Below are positions 1 through 6,887 of a DNA stretch of 14,572 bases, in pieces. Position numbers and translations under genes: made by a program. The DNA is from JAFGBZ01 sp043817715 (lineage in GTDB: Archaea > Iainarchaeota > Iainarchaeia > Iainarchaeales > JAFGBZ01). The notes under the pieces are model-generated. The model was not told the origin of the DNA. It did not search any database and worked only from the letters and a program-made list of their open reading frames with translations. The stretch is from NCBI GenBank assembly GCA_043817715.1, contig JBDRGO010000087.1:1-14572 (forward strand). Reading direction: 5' to 3'. Every line of letters begins with the position of its first letter. Position 1 is the first letter of the stretch.

Positions 1-2
1 AT

Positions 3-2312
3 GAAGATTATTATAAATGGAATCAATGGATTTTTTTAAAATTCTTTGAAAAGGAACTGGCTTATAAAAAGCTTTCCTCGGTAAACTGGTGCCCTGACTG
101 CACAACTGTTTTGGCAAATGAACAGGTAATTGACGGAAAATGCTGGCGATGCAGAAACCAAGTAAAAGAAAAAGAATTAGAGCAATGGTTTTTCAAAATC
201 ACTGATTATGCAGATGAATTATTGAATGATTTGGATAAATTGGAACACTGGCCGGAAAAAGTAAAAACAATGCAGAAAAACTGGATTGGGAAAAGCGAAG
301 GGGTAAATATTAAATTTAAATTGGAGAACAGCGGTAAAATTCTTCCTGCTTTTACTACTCGTTGTGACACTGTTTTCAGTGTTACTTTTATTGTTATTGC
401 TCCAGAGCACCCGCTTGTAATGGAATTAGTTAAAGGAACCGATTATGAAAAAGAAACATATGAAATAATTGAAAAAATAAAAAAGCAAACAGAAATTGAA
501 AGAATTACTCCTGAAGGAAAAGATAAAATCGGCTGTTTTTTAGGAAAATATGTGATTAATCCGGTTAATGGTGAAAGAATTCCGATTTATACTGCTAATT
601 TTGTTTTAATGTATGGAACGGGAATTGTAATGGCTGATGCCCATGACCAAAGGGATTACGAATTTGCTCAAAAATATAATGTTTCTTTAAAATTTGTTAT
701 TTCGAAAGATGGAAAGCCCTTAAATCCAATAAAATATGGAAAAGCTTTTTTGGATAATGGGATTTTGTTTGATTCAGGAAAATTTTCCGGACTGCCTAAT
801 ATGGATGCATTGCCTAAAATGGCTGACTGGCTTGAAGAAAAAAAATTCGGAGAAAAAGTTGTTAATTTTAAATTACGCGACTGGCTGATTTCCCGCCAGC
901 GTTATTGGGGAACCCCAATTCCGATAATTTATTGCGATAAATGCGGGATGGTTCCTGTTCCGGAAAAAGATTTGCCTGTAAAATTACCGAAAGATGTTAA
1001 GTTCACTGGTTCAGGAAATCCAATGGAATCCTCTGAATCATTTGTCAACACCACTTGCCCGAAATGCAAAGGAAAAGCAAAAAGGGAAACTGATTCAATG
1101 GATACTTTTGTAGATTCCTCTTGGTATTTTTTAAGGTATTGCTCTCCGCATTATGAAAAGCTTCCGTTTGAAAAAAAGGAATCAAGTTACTGGATGCCTG
1201 TTGATCAATATATTGGTGGAATAGAGCATGCAATCCTTCATTTGCTTTATGCAAGGTTTTTTACTAAAGCATTAAGGGATTTAGGTTTAACTGAAATAAA
1301 TGAACCATTCACTCGTTTATTATGTCAAGGAATGGTTATTAAAGACGGAGCAAAAATGAGTAAATCATTAGGAAATACTGTTGACCCTTCAGTTATTATG
1401 GATAAATTCGGTCCTGATACCGCAAGATTATTTATTTTATTCGCTGCTTTGCCTGAAAAAGAACTGGATTGGAGCGATAAAGGAGTTGAAGGCTCATTCA
1501 AATTCCTGAATAAAGCGGTTAATTTATTTGAATCAGATTATTCATTGAATAAATTTGATAAATCAAAATTAAATAACCGCGACAAACACTTATTGAGCAG
1601 AATGCATTCAACAATTAAAAAAGTCACTGAAGCAATTGATGAATTCAGGCTAAGCATTGGATTGGGGGCAATAATGAAATTCGTGAATGAATTGTCCAAA
1701 TACAAAGAAAAGGAATTCAATGCAGATGTTTATGGCCTTGCTTTGAAAAATCTTTTATTAATGCTTTCCCCTTTCACTCCGCATTTAAGCGAGGAATTAT
1801 GGGAAAAATCAGGGCAGAAAGGATTCATTTCTTTGGCTGAATGGCCTGGATTTGATGCAGGAATGATTGATGAAAAAGCAGAGGCATTAGAGGAAGCAGT
1901 TCTTGAAACAATTAAGGACATTAAAAATGTTTTGGAACTGGCAAAAATTTCAAATCCGAAAAAAGTTTCCTTATTCATTGCAGAGAAATGGAAACATGAT
2001 TTCATGAATGAATTCAAAAAACAATTATCAAAAACAAGAAACACAGGGGAATTAATGAAATCAATTATGTCCACTGAACTGAAATCGCATGGAAAGGAAA
2101 TAACCAAATTAATTCCAAGACTATTGAAGGATGAATCAAGGATTCCGAAATTTGTTGCTTCGCAGGAAGAAGAATTAAAAGTATTTAATGACAATATTGA
2201 TGAATTAAATGATGAATTTAATTGTGAAATTGAATTAATCAAGGAACAGGATTCAAAGGAAGCAAAGGCATCGCAGGCGCTTCCCTGCAAGCCCGCAATA
2301 CTGGTTAAGTGA
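3..2312 (+). CDS. leuS: Leucyl-tRNA synthetase, bacterial-type core, 5' end outside the window
   Basis: Charges tRNA-Leu with leucine and proofreads mischarged tRNA. The reading frame is open from base 3; a TTG at 111 could be mistaken for a start, but the codons before it encode typical LeuRS sequence ending in WCPDC, so the gene is truncated by the window edge and the HIGH motif is missing. Visible in order: a first zinc knuckle (WCPDC, CWRC), the editing domain with TTRCDT and AHDQRDYEF, the second zinc ribbon (CDKC, CPKC), DSSWYFLRY, the KMSKS loop at bases 1353-1367, and the anticodon-binding helical domain. The zinc knuckle precedes the editing domain, as in bacterial LeuRS. The last ~130 residues, ending in ALPCKPAILVK, instead resemble the archaeal/eukaryotic-type C-terminal domain. 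The usual Pro of TTRPDT is Cys here. The function is secure; the mixed origin is my reading from remembered family patterns. Confidence 0.95.
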   Translation, partial: EDYYKWNQWIFLKFFEKELAYKKLSSVNWCPDCTTVLANEQVIDGKCWRCRNQVKEKELEQWFFKITDYADELLNDLDKLEHWPEKVKTMQKNWIGKSEGVNIKFKLENSGKILPAFTTRCDTVFSVTFIVIAPEHPLVMELVKGTDYEKETYEIIEKIKKQTEIERITPEGKDKIGCFLGKYVINPVNGERIPIYTANFVLMYGTGIVMADAHDQRDYEFAQKYNVSLKFVISKDGKPLNPIKYGKAFLDNGILFDSGKFSGLPNMDALPKMADWLEEKKFGEKVVNFKLRDWLISRQRYWGTPIPIIYCDKCGMVPVPEKDLPVKLPKDVKFTGSGNPMESSESFVNTTCPKCKGKAKRETDSMDTFVDSSWYFLRYCSPHYEKLPFEKKESSYWMPVDQYIGGIEHAILHLLYARFFTKALRDLGLTEINEPFTRLLCQGMVIKDGAKMSKSLGNTVDPSVIMDKFGPDTARLFILFAALPEKELDWSDKGVEGSFKFLNKAVNLFESDYSLNKFDKSKLNNRDKHLLSRMHSTIKKVTEAIDEFRLSIGLGAIMKFVNELSKYKEKEFNADVYGLALKNLLLMLSPFTPHLSEELWEKSGQKGFISLAEWPGFDAGMIDEKAEALEEAVLETIKDIKNVLELAKISNPKKVSLFIAEKWKHDFMNEFKKQLSKTRNTGELMKSIMSTELKSHGKEITKLIPRLLKDESRIPKFVASQEEELKVFNDNIDELNDEFNCEIELIKEQDSKEAKASQALPCKPAILVK

Positions 2313-2320
2313 TTTTTTTT

Positions 2321-2917
2321 ATGGATGAAATGATTTCTTTTGAGGAAAAAAAAGAAAATTTAAAGAAATTAATTGAAGCAGGGTTGTTTCTTGCTCCAGG
2401 AACAGTTTCTCTTGCTGAACTTTCAAAAACAGCAAAGGCATCGCTTCCTGAAATAAGAATTTCATTAAATGAATTAATTCAGGTTTATTCTGAAAGAGAC
2501 ACTGCATTAGAAATAATTTCTTCAGATGAAGGCTATCGTTTATCAGTGAAAGAAGAATTTGAACCGCAGGTAAGTCATTTTGCTTCTTCTCCTGAAATGC
2601 ATAAAGGAGTATTGAAAACTTTGGCATTAATTGCATTCAAGCAACCAGTTAAACAAAGTGAAATCATTAAGCTCCGCAATTCAAAGGCATATGAACACAT
2701 TAAAATTTTAAAGGAAAAGCAGTTCATTAAAAAAGAAAAAAAAGGAATTACAAGCATTCTTACGACAACCAAGAAATTCGTGGATTACTTCGGCGACAGC
2801 ATTAAAAAAAAGCAGTTGCAGGGAGAACAGGTTGAAAATGCAGAAGAATTTTTGAATGAACTGGAAGGGAAAACTCCTGAGAATAAAAATTCCGATGATT
2901 TTGAAGAAGAGAATTAA
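2321..2917 (+). CDS. scpB: Segregation and condensation protein B (ScpB)
   Basis: Kleisin-associated subunit of the SMC-ScpAB condensin, made of two winged-helix domains, acting in chromosome compaction and segregation. The family signature is the second winged helix, TLALIAFKQPVKQSEIIKLR, followed by a short linker and a FGD-type end near residue 160; the last ~35 residues are a charged tail. Length (198 aa) is normal. I chose the ATG at 2321, which has a GTGA element 8 bases upstream; a GTG at 2309 overlaps the leuS stop and would add four residues. The gene follows leuS directly, so the two are probably cotranscribed. No scpA or smc lies in the window, although scpA is often adjacent in other genomes. 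Confidence 0.88.
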   Translation: MDEMISFEEKKENLKKLIEAGLFLAPGTVSLAELSKTAKASLPEIRISLNELIQVYSERDTALEIISSDEGYRLSVKEEFEPQVSHFASSPEMHKGVLKTLALIAFKQPVKQSEIIKLRNSKAYEHIKILKEKQFIKKEKKGITSILTTTKKFVDYFGDSIKKKQLQGEQVENAEEFLNELEGKTPENKNSDDFEEEN

Positions 2918-3564
2918 ATTAATTTCTTTTGAAATCTTTCATTCTCTAATCTTTCAGAAGTATTCCAACTCTTTCTCGCACACTCTGGAAGACAATCATT
3001 TTCCTTCAAATATTTTTCAATGAATGAAATTGTTTTTTCATCATGCGAATAACCTGAACCAATATCTCCAAATTTTTTTGATAATTTTTTTATTTCTGCA
3101 TCTCTTTCAACTTTTGCAATTATAGACGCAGCTCCGACAATTGGATAATTCAAATCAGCCTTATGCTCTGAAACAATTTTAATTTTTTTATTTAAGTATT
3201 TTGAAATTCTTTCCCCAAACCTTGCCTGAACTAAATCGCAGGAATCAATTAAAACCAAATCTGGCTTTTTCTTCAATGAATTAATTAACTGCGCTGCTTT
3301 CATTGCCTCCAGTTCATTCAGTGATTTTCTTAACAAATATTCATCCATTTCTTTTGGAAAAATCTTCACTTCATTCCATTCCAGTGTCTTTTCCTTAATT
3401 TTATCAATTAATTCATTTCTTTTTTGTTCTGTTAATAATTTTGAATCCTTTACTCCTAAATCAATTAATTCCTGTTCTTTTTCTTTTTCAATCACTGCAA
3501 TAGCCATCACCATTGGTCCGATTACAGGGCCCCTGCCTGCCTCATCAATTCCTGCAATAATCAT
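2914..3564 (-). CDS. rnhB: Ribonuclease HII
   Basis: Cleaves the RNA strand of RNA-DNA hybrids and removes single ribonucleotides embedded in DNA. The N-terminal GIDEAGRG motif gives catalytic Asp7 and Glu8; the other expected acidic residues are Asp107 in LVLIDSCD and Asp137 in SEHKAD. KDSKLL and VGAASIIAKVERD are further family signatures. Length is 216 aa, typical of archaeal RNase HII. The ATG at 3564 puts the first motif at the usual distance from the N-terminus; an in-frame TTG two codons upstream is a less likely start. Its stop codon overlaps that of scpB by three bases, tail to tail, so neither gene has room for a private terminator. It is read away from the hairpin-rich region at 3615-3865. 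Confidence 0.95.
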   Translation of the reverse strand: MIIAGIDEAGRGPVIGPMVMAIAVIEKEKEQELIDLGVKDSKLLTEQKRNELIDKIKEKTLEWNEVKIFPKEMDEYLLRKSLNELEAMKAAQLINSLKKKPDLVLIDSCDLVQARFGERISKYLNKKIKIVSEHKADLNYPIVGAASIIAKVERDAEIKKLSKKFGDIGSGYSHDEKTISFIEKYLKENDCLPECARKSWNTSERLENERFQKKLI

Positions 3565-3594
3565 CTTCAATCTAATGAATCCATAGAAATTGCT

Positions 3595-3611
3595 TTTTTA
3601 AAGCTTTTGCT
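3595..3611. repeat. 17-bp direct repeat, left copy
   Basis: TTTTTAAAGCTTTTGCT occurs here and again, identical and in the same orientation, at 3869-3885. Both flanking bases differ, so the identity is exactly 17 bp. The two copies bracket the hairpin cluster. Read on the minus strand, the TTTAAA core lies about 30-40 bases upstream of rnhB and could also serve as its TATA element. Confidence 0.7.
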
Positions 3612-3614
3612 CGA

Positions 3615-3865
3615 GGGGAAACAATGTTTCCCCCAACTGTCCCGCCAGTTGGCAGGCGGTGCACTGCTTTCAACAGTGCTTACGTTAACCCCTTCCTTTT
3701 TTGCTTTGAATTTTGCAAAGCAAAATTCCTTTTTTTCTTTGCAGTTATTACTTTTTTGCGGAGCAAAAAAGCATTTCTTTTGCGAACTTAGCTTTTCCCA
3801 TTCAAAGCGAAGCTTTGAAGGGCACATTCAAGCTTTGCTTGAATTGTGCTTTTCTAAAGAAAAGC
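3615..3865. repeat. Cluster of short inverted repeats (hairpin array)
   Basis: At least eight inverted repeats sit in about 250 bp. Stems by position: GGGGAAAC/GTTTCCCC (3615-3633, 3-nt loop); CCAACTG/CAGTTGG (3633-3652, 6-nt loop); GCACTG/CAGTGC (3661-3679); GAATTTTGC/GCAAAATTC (3708-3728, loop AAA); CTTTTTTGC/GCAAAAAAG (3751-3771, loop GGA); TTCAAAGC/GCTTTGAA (3801-3819, loop GAA, extended by CCC/GGG across a bulge); ATTCAAGC/GCTTGAAT (3826-3844, loop TTT, extended by GCAC/GTGC to 3822-3849); GCTTTTCT/AGAAAAGC (3848-3865). Arm sequences differ, yet four share the form xxxGC-NNN-GCxxx. The array lies between two divergent genes, and beyond both likely promoters, so it is probably not simply a terminator. 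No convincing protein is encoded here. The repeats are seen directly; their function is unknown. Confidence 0.85.
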
Positions 3866-3868
3866 TAG

Positions 3869-3885
3869 TTTTTAAAGCTTTTGCT
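3869..3885. repeat. 17-bp direct repeat, right copy
   Basis: Identical to 3595-3611, offset by 274 bp. The TTTAAA in this copy is about 45 bases upstream of the eL33 start and could act as its TATA box, so promoter function is an alternative explanation for part of the identity. Confidence 0.7.
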
Positions 3886-3916
3886 GGAAGAATTCTTAGT
3901 TTAAAAGGCGAAATTA

Positions 3917-4177
3917 ATGAAAGCAATGATAATTAATTACAGAAGAGGAGTTAATACCCAGAACACTTATCAGATGGTTTTAGAGCCTCAAGGAGTAAAA
4001 GACAGAAAAGAAGCCTCTGCATTAATCGGCAAAACCTGCATTTATAAAACAATTTCAGGCAAGGAAATGCGCGGAAAAGTATCTGGCTTGCATGGAACAA
4101 AAATCGCAGTAAAAGCAAGATTCGAAAAGCCATTGCCTGGAGAATCAATTGGAAAAACGCTTGAAATAAATGAATGA
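3917..4177 (+). CDS. rpl35ae: Ribosomal protein eL33 (L35Ae)
   Basis: Large-subunit ribosomal protein of the archaeal/eukaryotic L35Ae family, a small beta-barrel that contacts rRNA and tRNA. The family pattern is clear: a short N-terminal strand leading to YRRG, then ALIGKTCIYKT, GKVSGLHGTKIAVKARFEKPLPGESIG and a hydrophobic, acidic end. At 86 aa it is full length. The ATG at 3917 leaves the usual short leader before YRRG; a second ATG at 3926 would clip it. An AGGCG element about seven bases upstream is a weak ribosome-binding site. It is the first gene to the right of the hairpin cluster. Confidence 0.93.
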   Translation: MKAMIINYRRGVNTQNTYQMVLEPQGVKDRKEASALIGKTCIYKTISGKEMRGKVSGLHGTKIAVKARFEKPLPGESIGKTLEINE

Positions 4178-4180
4178 ATT

Positions 4181-4282
4181 GTGTTTAAAGAAAAATACCC
4201 TGTGGCAATGTTGTCTCAAAGAGTTTTGCAGAAAATCTGGGACAATGAAGAAGATGAAATTTGGGAAACTTATTTGTATTAA
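4181..4282 (+). CDS. Very short ORF with antitoxin-like tail
   Basis: A 33-codon frame that begins with GTG four bases after the eL33 stop and ends in LQKIWDNEEDEIWETYLY. It is in the same frame as eL33, separated only by the TGA and one codon. The tail resembles the WxNxEEDExW ending I associate with short prokaryotic antitoxin-like proteins, but this is a pattern memory, not a search. An internal ATG at 4208 would give a 24-residue peptide. It precedes a winged-helix regulator, so the two may form a small regulatory pair. It could also be the remnant of a longer gene. There is no clear ribosome-binding site. Confidence 0.4.
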   Translation: MFKEKYPVAMLSQRVLQKIWDNEEDEIWETYLY

Positions 4283-4311
4283 GTTCATTCAAATGGACTT
4301 TCTAGTTCTTG

Positions 4312-4320
4312 TTTTATAAT
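4312..4320 (+). promoter_or_regulatory. TATA box of the winged-helix gene
   Basis: TTTTATAAT is centred about 27 bases before the ATG at 4343, the spacing expected when an archaeal transcript starts at or next to the start codon. No ribosome-binding site precedes the ATG, which also suggests a leaderless mRNA. Confidence 0.5.
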
Positions 4321-4342
4321 TTGTTTTAATTTTATTTTTCTT

Positions 4343-4669
4343 ATGCAATCAAATTTGCTTTATTTTTTCGGCAAAAATCCTTTTCTTAGAATTCTTGATG
4401 TATTCATTGACAACCTCGGAGAGGATTACGCTAAAAAAGAAGTTCAGGAACTAGCCGGAATAAGCAAGGGAGCATTATTCAATCATTGGTCTAAATTGGA
4501 AGGCCTTGCTTTAATTAAAATAACTCGCCAATTTGGAAACACTAAATTGTTTACTTTAAATACTGGAAGCATTTTCGTTCAAGACATTTTAAAATTCAAA
4601 GCAAGAATGATTGAAGAAACAATGCCGAAAGAGAAAAATGAAAGAAAATTATTAACTGCGAATGCTTAA
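4343..4669 (+). CDS. Winged-helix DNA-binding protein
   Basis: A 108-residue probable transcriptional regulator. Residues ~12-75 have the winged-helix layout: a helix (FLRILDVFIDN), a helix-turn-helix in which VQELAGISKGALFNHW is the recognition part, and a beta wing (LIKITRQFGNTKLFTLNT). Residues ~77-93 form an amphipathic helix that may dimerise, followed by a charged tail. It looks like the small archaeal HTH proteins that act as local repressors. It follows the short antitoxin-like ORF by 60 bases but appears to have its own TATA box. The DNA target is unknown. The stop is 37 bases from the stop of tfb, with an A-rich stretch between the two convergent genes. Confidence 0.7.
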   Translation: MQSNLLYFFGKNPFLRILDVFIDNLGEDYAKKEVQELAGISKGALFNHWSKLEGLALIKITRQFGNTKLFTLNTGSIFVQDILKFKARMIEETMPKEKNERKLLTANA

Positions 4670-4706
4670 ATTAAAATAAAAAAAAATAAGAAAAAATAAT
4701 GGCTTT

Positions 4707-5612
4707 TTATGCCACTACTTCAATATTCAATCTTTTCTTTAATTCCCTGTACCTGTTTCGGATTGTTACTTCTGTTACTCCTGCAACATTTGCAACTTCT
4801 TTTTGCGTCCTTCTTTCGCCTTTCAATAACCCTGCAATGTATACTGCTGCTGCTGCTACTCCGGTTGGACCTCTTCCTGAAATCAATCCGTTTCCGATTG
4901 CTTCTTCCAGTATTCTTCTTCCTTCTTCCTGCACTTCTCCTGATAAATTCAGTTCAGATGCAAATCTTGGAATGTAATGAATTGGATTGGTTAACGGAAC
5001 ATCTAATTTTAATTCTCTTACTAAGAATCTGTATGTTCTTCCGATTTCTTTTTTGGTTAAACCGCTTGCTTCAGCCATTTCATTTAATGTTCTTGGAACA
5101 TTATATGTCCTGCACACTGTATACAATACTGCTGCAACAACTGCTTCAATTAATCTTCCCCTGATTAATCCTTTCTTAACAGTTTTTCTGTAAAGCAATG
5201 CTGAGGCTTCAATTAACTGTTCAGGAATATTCAGATAAGATGCAACCCTTCTTAATTCAGTTAATGCAATTGATAAATTTCTCTGCATTGAAGAGCTGAT
5301 GCTTGCCCTTTTATGCCATTTAATTAATCTGTACATTTGGGCACGTCCTTTAGATGAAAGCTTGTTTCCTCTAAGGTCAGTTCCTCTTCTGTCAATCATT
5401 GTAACTAAACCCTTGTTTAGTTTAACGTATTTCATCGGGGAGCCTGTTCTTGAACGTTCTTCTGATTGGTCTGAGTCAAAAGAGCGCCATTCCTTGCCTA
5501 AATCAAATTCGTCTTCGCTTACAATCAATCCGCATTTGCTGCATGCGACTTCTCCTTTTTCTTCGTCCTTAATTAGTTTTTTGCTTTTGCATTCAGGACA
5601 TTCGCTTGTCAT
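4707..5612 (-). CDS. tfb: Transcription initiation factor B (TFB)
   Basis: The archaeal TFIIB homologue: it binds the TBP-TATA complex and recruits RNA polymerase. The N-terminal zinc ribbon uses Cys5, Cys8, Cys24 and Cys27. The following B-reader region contains EWRSFDSDQ and RSRTGSP, and two cyclin-fold repeats fill residues ~105-300, the second ending with VTEVTIRNRYRELKKRL, the helix that contacts BRE. Length is 301 aa, standard for TFB. I chose the ATG at 5612, which has GGGGG nine bases upstream; a TTG three codons earlier is the alternative. Its own upstream region carries TATA-like elements, so it need not depend on readthrough from eS8. It is the only TFB in the window. Confidence 0.96.
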   Translation of the reverse strand: MTSECPECKSKKLIKDEEKGEVACSKCGLIVSEDEFDLGKEWRSFDSDQSEERSRTGSPMKYVKLNKGLVTMIDRRGTDLRGNKLSSKGRAQMYRLIKWHKRASISSSMQRNLSIALTELRRVASYLNIPEQLIEASALLYRKTVKKGLIRGRLIEAVVAAVLYTVCRTYNVPRTLNEMAEASGLTKKEIGRTYRFLVRELKLDVPLTNPIHYIPRFASELNLSGEVQEEGRRILEEAIGNGLISGRGPTGVAAAAVYIAGLLKGERRTQKEVANVAGVTEVTIRNRYRELKKRLNIEVVA

Positions 5613-5708
5613 GATTTTCAACCCCCAAAAATAAAAATGCAGTTTTTCCTTTAAATTTTAATAAATTAATTTAAAAGAAGCGCCAGTATATAATCCCTCA
5701 CCCCAACA

Positions 5709-5716
5709 TATATAAA
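5709..5716 (-). promoter_or_regulatory. tfb: Probable TATA box of tfb
   Basis: TTTATATA read on the minus strand, about 97 bases upstream of the tfb ATG, predicts a leader of roughly 70 bases. A second candidate, ATTATATAC at 5686-5694, would give a shorter leader. I cannot tell which is used. Confidence 0.45.
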
Positions 5717-5784
5717 TCTTTCCTGTGGCTAAGAATTTGGTGTTTTAAGCCGAATAAAGGCATTTTATGAAGAAACTGGTTTGT

Positions 5785-6297
5785 TTATTCTTTTTCATCG
5801 GCTTCTTCATTGTTTTTTTCTTCTTTTTTATGGTGTTTTTCAGATTTTGTTTCTTTTGATTTCTCTTTTTTCGCTGTTTTTTTCTTTCCGAATTCGCCTT
5901 CAACCAGAACTGCATTAATGTTTGCATCCTGTCCTGGCCTTGAAGTTACTTTAGCGTAATGCTCTTTTTCACCCATTTTAACCTTTATTATGGCTCCTTT
6001 GGTTAAGATATTTCTTCTTGCAAACTGGGTGTTTGCATTGTTTTCAACAACTGTTTCGATTTTTACTTTTGCTTTTTTCTTTGTGTCTGGGTCAACTACA
6101 TTGGCGTAAGCCACATGCAGTGAAGCCATTTTCTTTTTTCCGCCCCTTATTCTGAATGCATCGACTTCCTGTTTGTCTGAAATCACTGTATTAGCCGGGA
6201 TTCCGCCTCTTTCACTTAATCTTTTATCTCTTCTGTTTACAGTGCCTCTTTTTCCTCCAGAAGCTTTCTTTTTTGATTTCAAATGCCATTGAGTCAT
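5785..6297 (-). CDS. rps8e: Ribosomal protein eS8
   Basis: Small-subunit ribosomal protein of the archaeal/eukaryotic S8e family. The core (residues ~1-128) shows the expected order: an N-terminal basic segment with SGGKRG, a central RIRGGKKKMASLHVAYANV, and a C-terminal KGAIIKVKMGEKEHYAKVTSRPGQDANINAVLV. Archaeal eS8 is usually about 125-130 aa; here 170, because a Lys/Glu-rich tail of ~40 residues follows the core. The ATG at 6297 is supported by AAAGGTGA five bases upstream; a GTG three codons earlier lies inside that element and is not the start. It is divergent from cgi121 with only 41 bases between the two start codons. Confidence 0.94.
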   Translation of the reverse strand: MTQWHLKSKKKASGGKRGTVNRRDKRLSERGGIPANTVISDKQEVDAFRIRGGKKKMASLHVAYANVVDPDTKKKAKVKIETVVENNANTQFARRNILTKGAIIKVKMGEKEHYAKVTSRPGQDANINAVLVEGEFGKKKTAKKEKSKETKSEKHHKKEEKNNEEADEKE

Positions 6298-6338
6298 AAA
6301 ATTCACCTTTAAATTCTTGTTGCTCTTATTTTTTGTTT

Positions 6339-6887
6339 ATGATTAAAAAGTTAAATGAATCCTTTTTCCTTGTGTTTTCTTTTGGAAAACTTACTATTAA
6401 TTCCTTTAGAGCAAATATTAAAAGCGTATTGTTAAGTGAAAAAGCTCTTTTTTCCCAGATAATTAATTTGAAACCAGTTGCTTCTCCGGATCAGGTAATG
6501 TTTGCTTCGTTAAGTACAGTTAATTCAATTCAGTTCAATTCAATGCATTTAAGCAATCCTTCGCTTGAATTACTGCTTCATTTATGCGGGGAACGGCAGA
6601 TAAATAAAGCACTGGATTTGCTTGAAGTAAAAGAAAAAACAAAAGAAATTGTATTAATTGTTGTTGGAAAAGAAAAAACAAAAATTAATTCAGAATTAAA
6701 GAAACTTGAAAAATTAACTGGATTAATTAAAGATGAAAAATTAATTCAAAAAAACTTTGAAAAAAACAAAAATGAATTAATGAAACTTTATGGAATCAAA
6801 GAAAAAGAACTGAAATTATTTAAGCATAAAAATAATGCATTAAAGGAATTAATTATTGAAAAAAACGCAATGATGGTGTTTGAATGA
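6339..6887 (+). CDS. cgi121: KEOPS complex subunit Cgi121
   Basis: Cgi121/TPRKB-family subunit of the KEOPS complex, which makes N6-threonylcarbamoyladenosine at position 37 of tRNAs reading ANN codons. Cgi121 binds the tRNA 3' CCA end and attaches to Bud32. The family signature is present in residues ~72-110: SNPSLELLLHLCGERQINKALDLL followed by a hydrophobic strand (EIVLIVVG). Residues ~115-165 are a Lys/Glu-rich helical stretch. Length is 182 aa. ATG at 6339 is preferred over the upstream TTG at 6333. The stop overlaps the start of the next gene in an ATGA junction, so both are probably translated from one mRNA. No other KEOPS gene is in the window. Confidence 0.8.
   Translation: MIKKLNESFFLVFSFGKLTINSFRANIKSVLLSEKALFSQIINLKPVASPDQVMFASLSTVNSIQFNSMHLSNPSLELLLHLCGERQINKALDLLEVKEKTKEIVLIVVGKEKTKINSELKKLEKLTGLIKDEKLIQKNFEKNKNELMKLYGIKEKELKLFKHKNNALKELIIEKNAMMVFE

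Noticed and set aside
111..113. TTG at 111 as the start of LeuRS
   Set aside because: The frame upstream to base 3 encodes conserved LeuRS sequence, including a zinc-binding WCPDC, so the true start is outside the window.
1730..2290. Long open frame of 186 codons antisense to leuS
   Set aside because: It lies entirely opposite a secure LeuRS coding region, and its Ser/Asn/Phe-rich content is what the complement of Glu/Lys/Leu-rich AT-rich coding gives.
3615..3865. CRISPR array
   Set aside because: The inverted repeats have different arm sequences, are irregularly spaced, and show no identical repeat with unique spacers; no cas gene is present.
3615..3865. Rho-independent terminators
   Set aside because: The stems lie between divergent genes rather than after a stop, most have no T run on the needed side, and there are too many for termination.
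3607..3936. Open frame of 109 codons on the plus strand across the hairpin cluster
   Set aside because: Its composition follows the inverted repeats, it runs into the eL33 gene in another frame, has no ribosome-binding site and resembles no family. The opposite-strand frame at 3567-3827 has the same problems.
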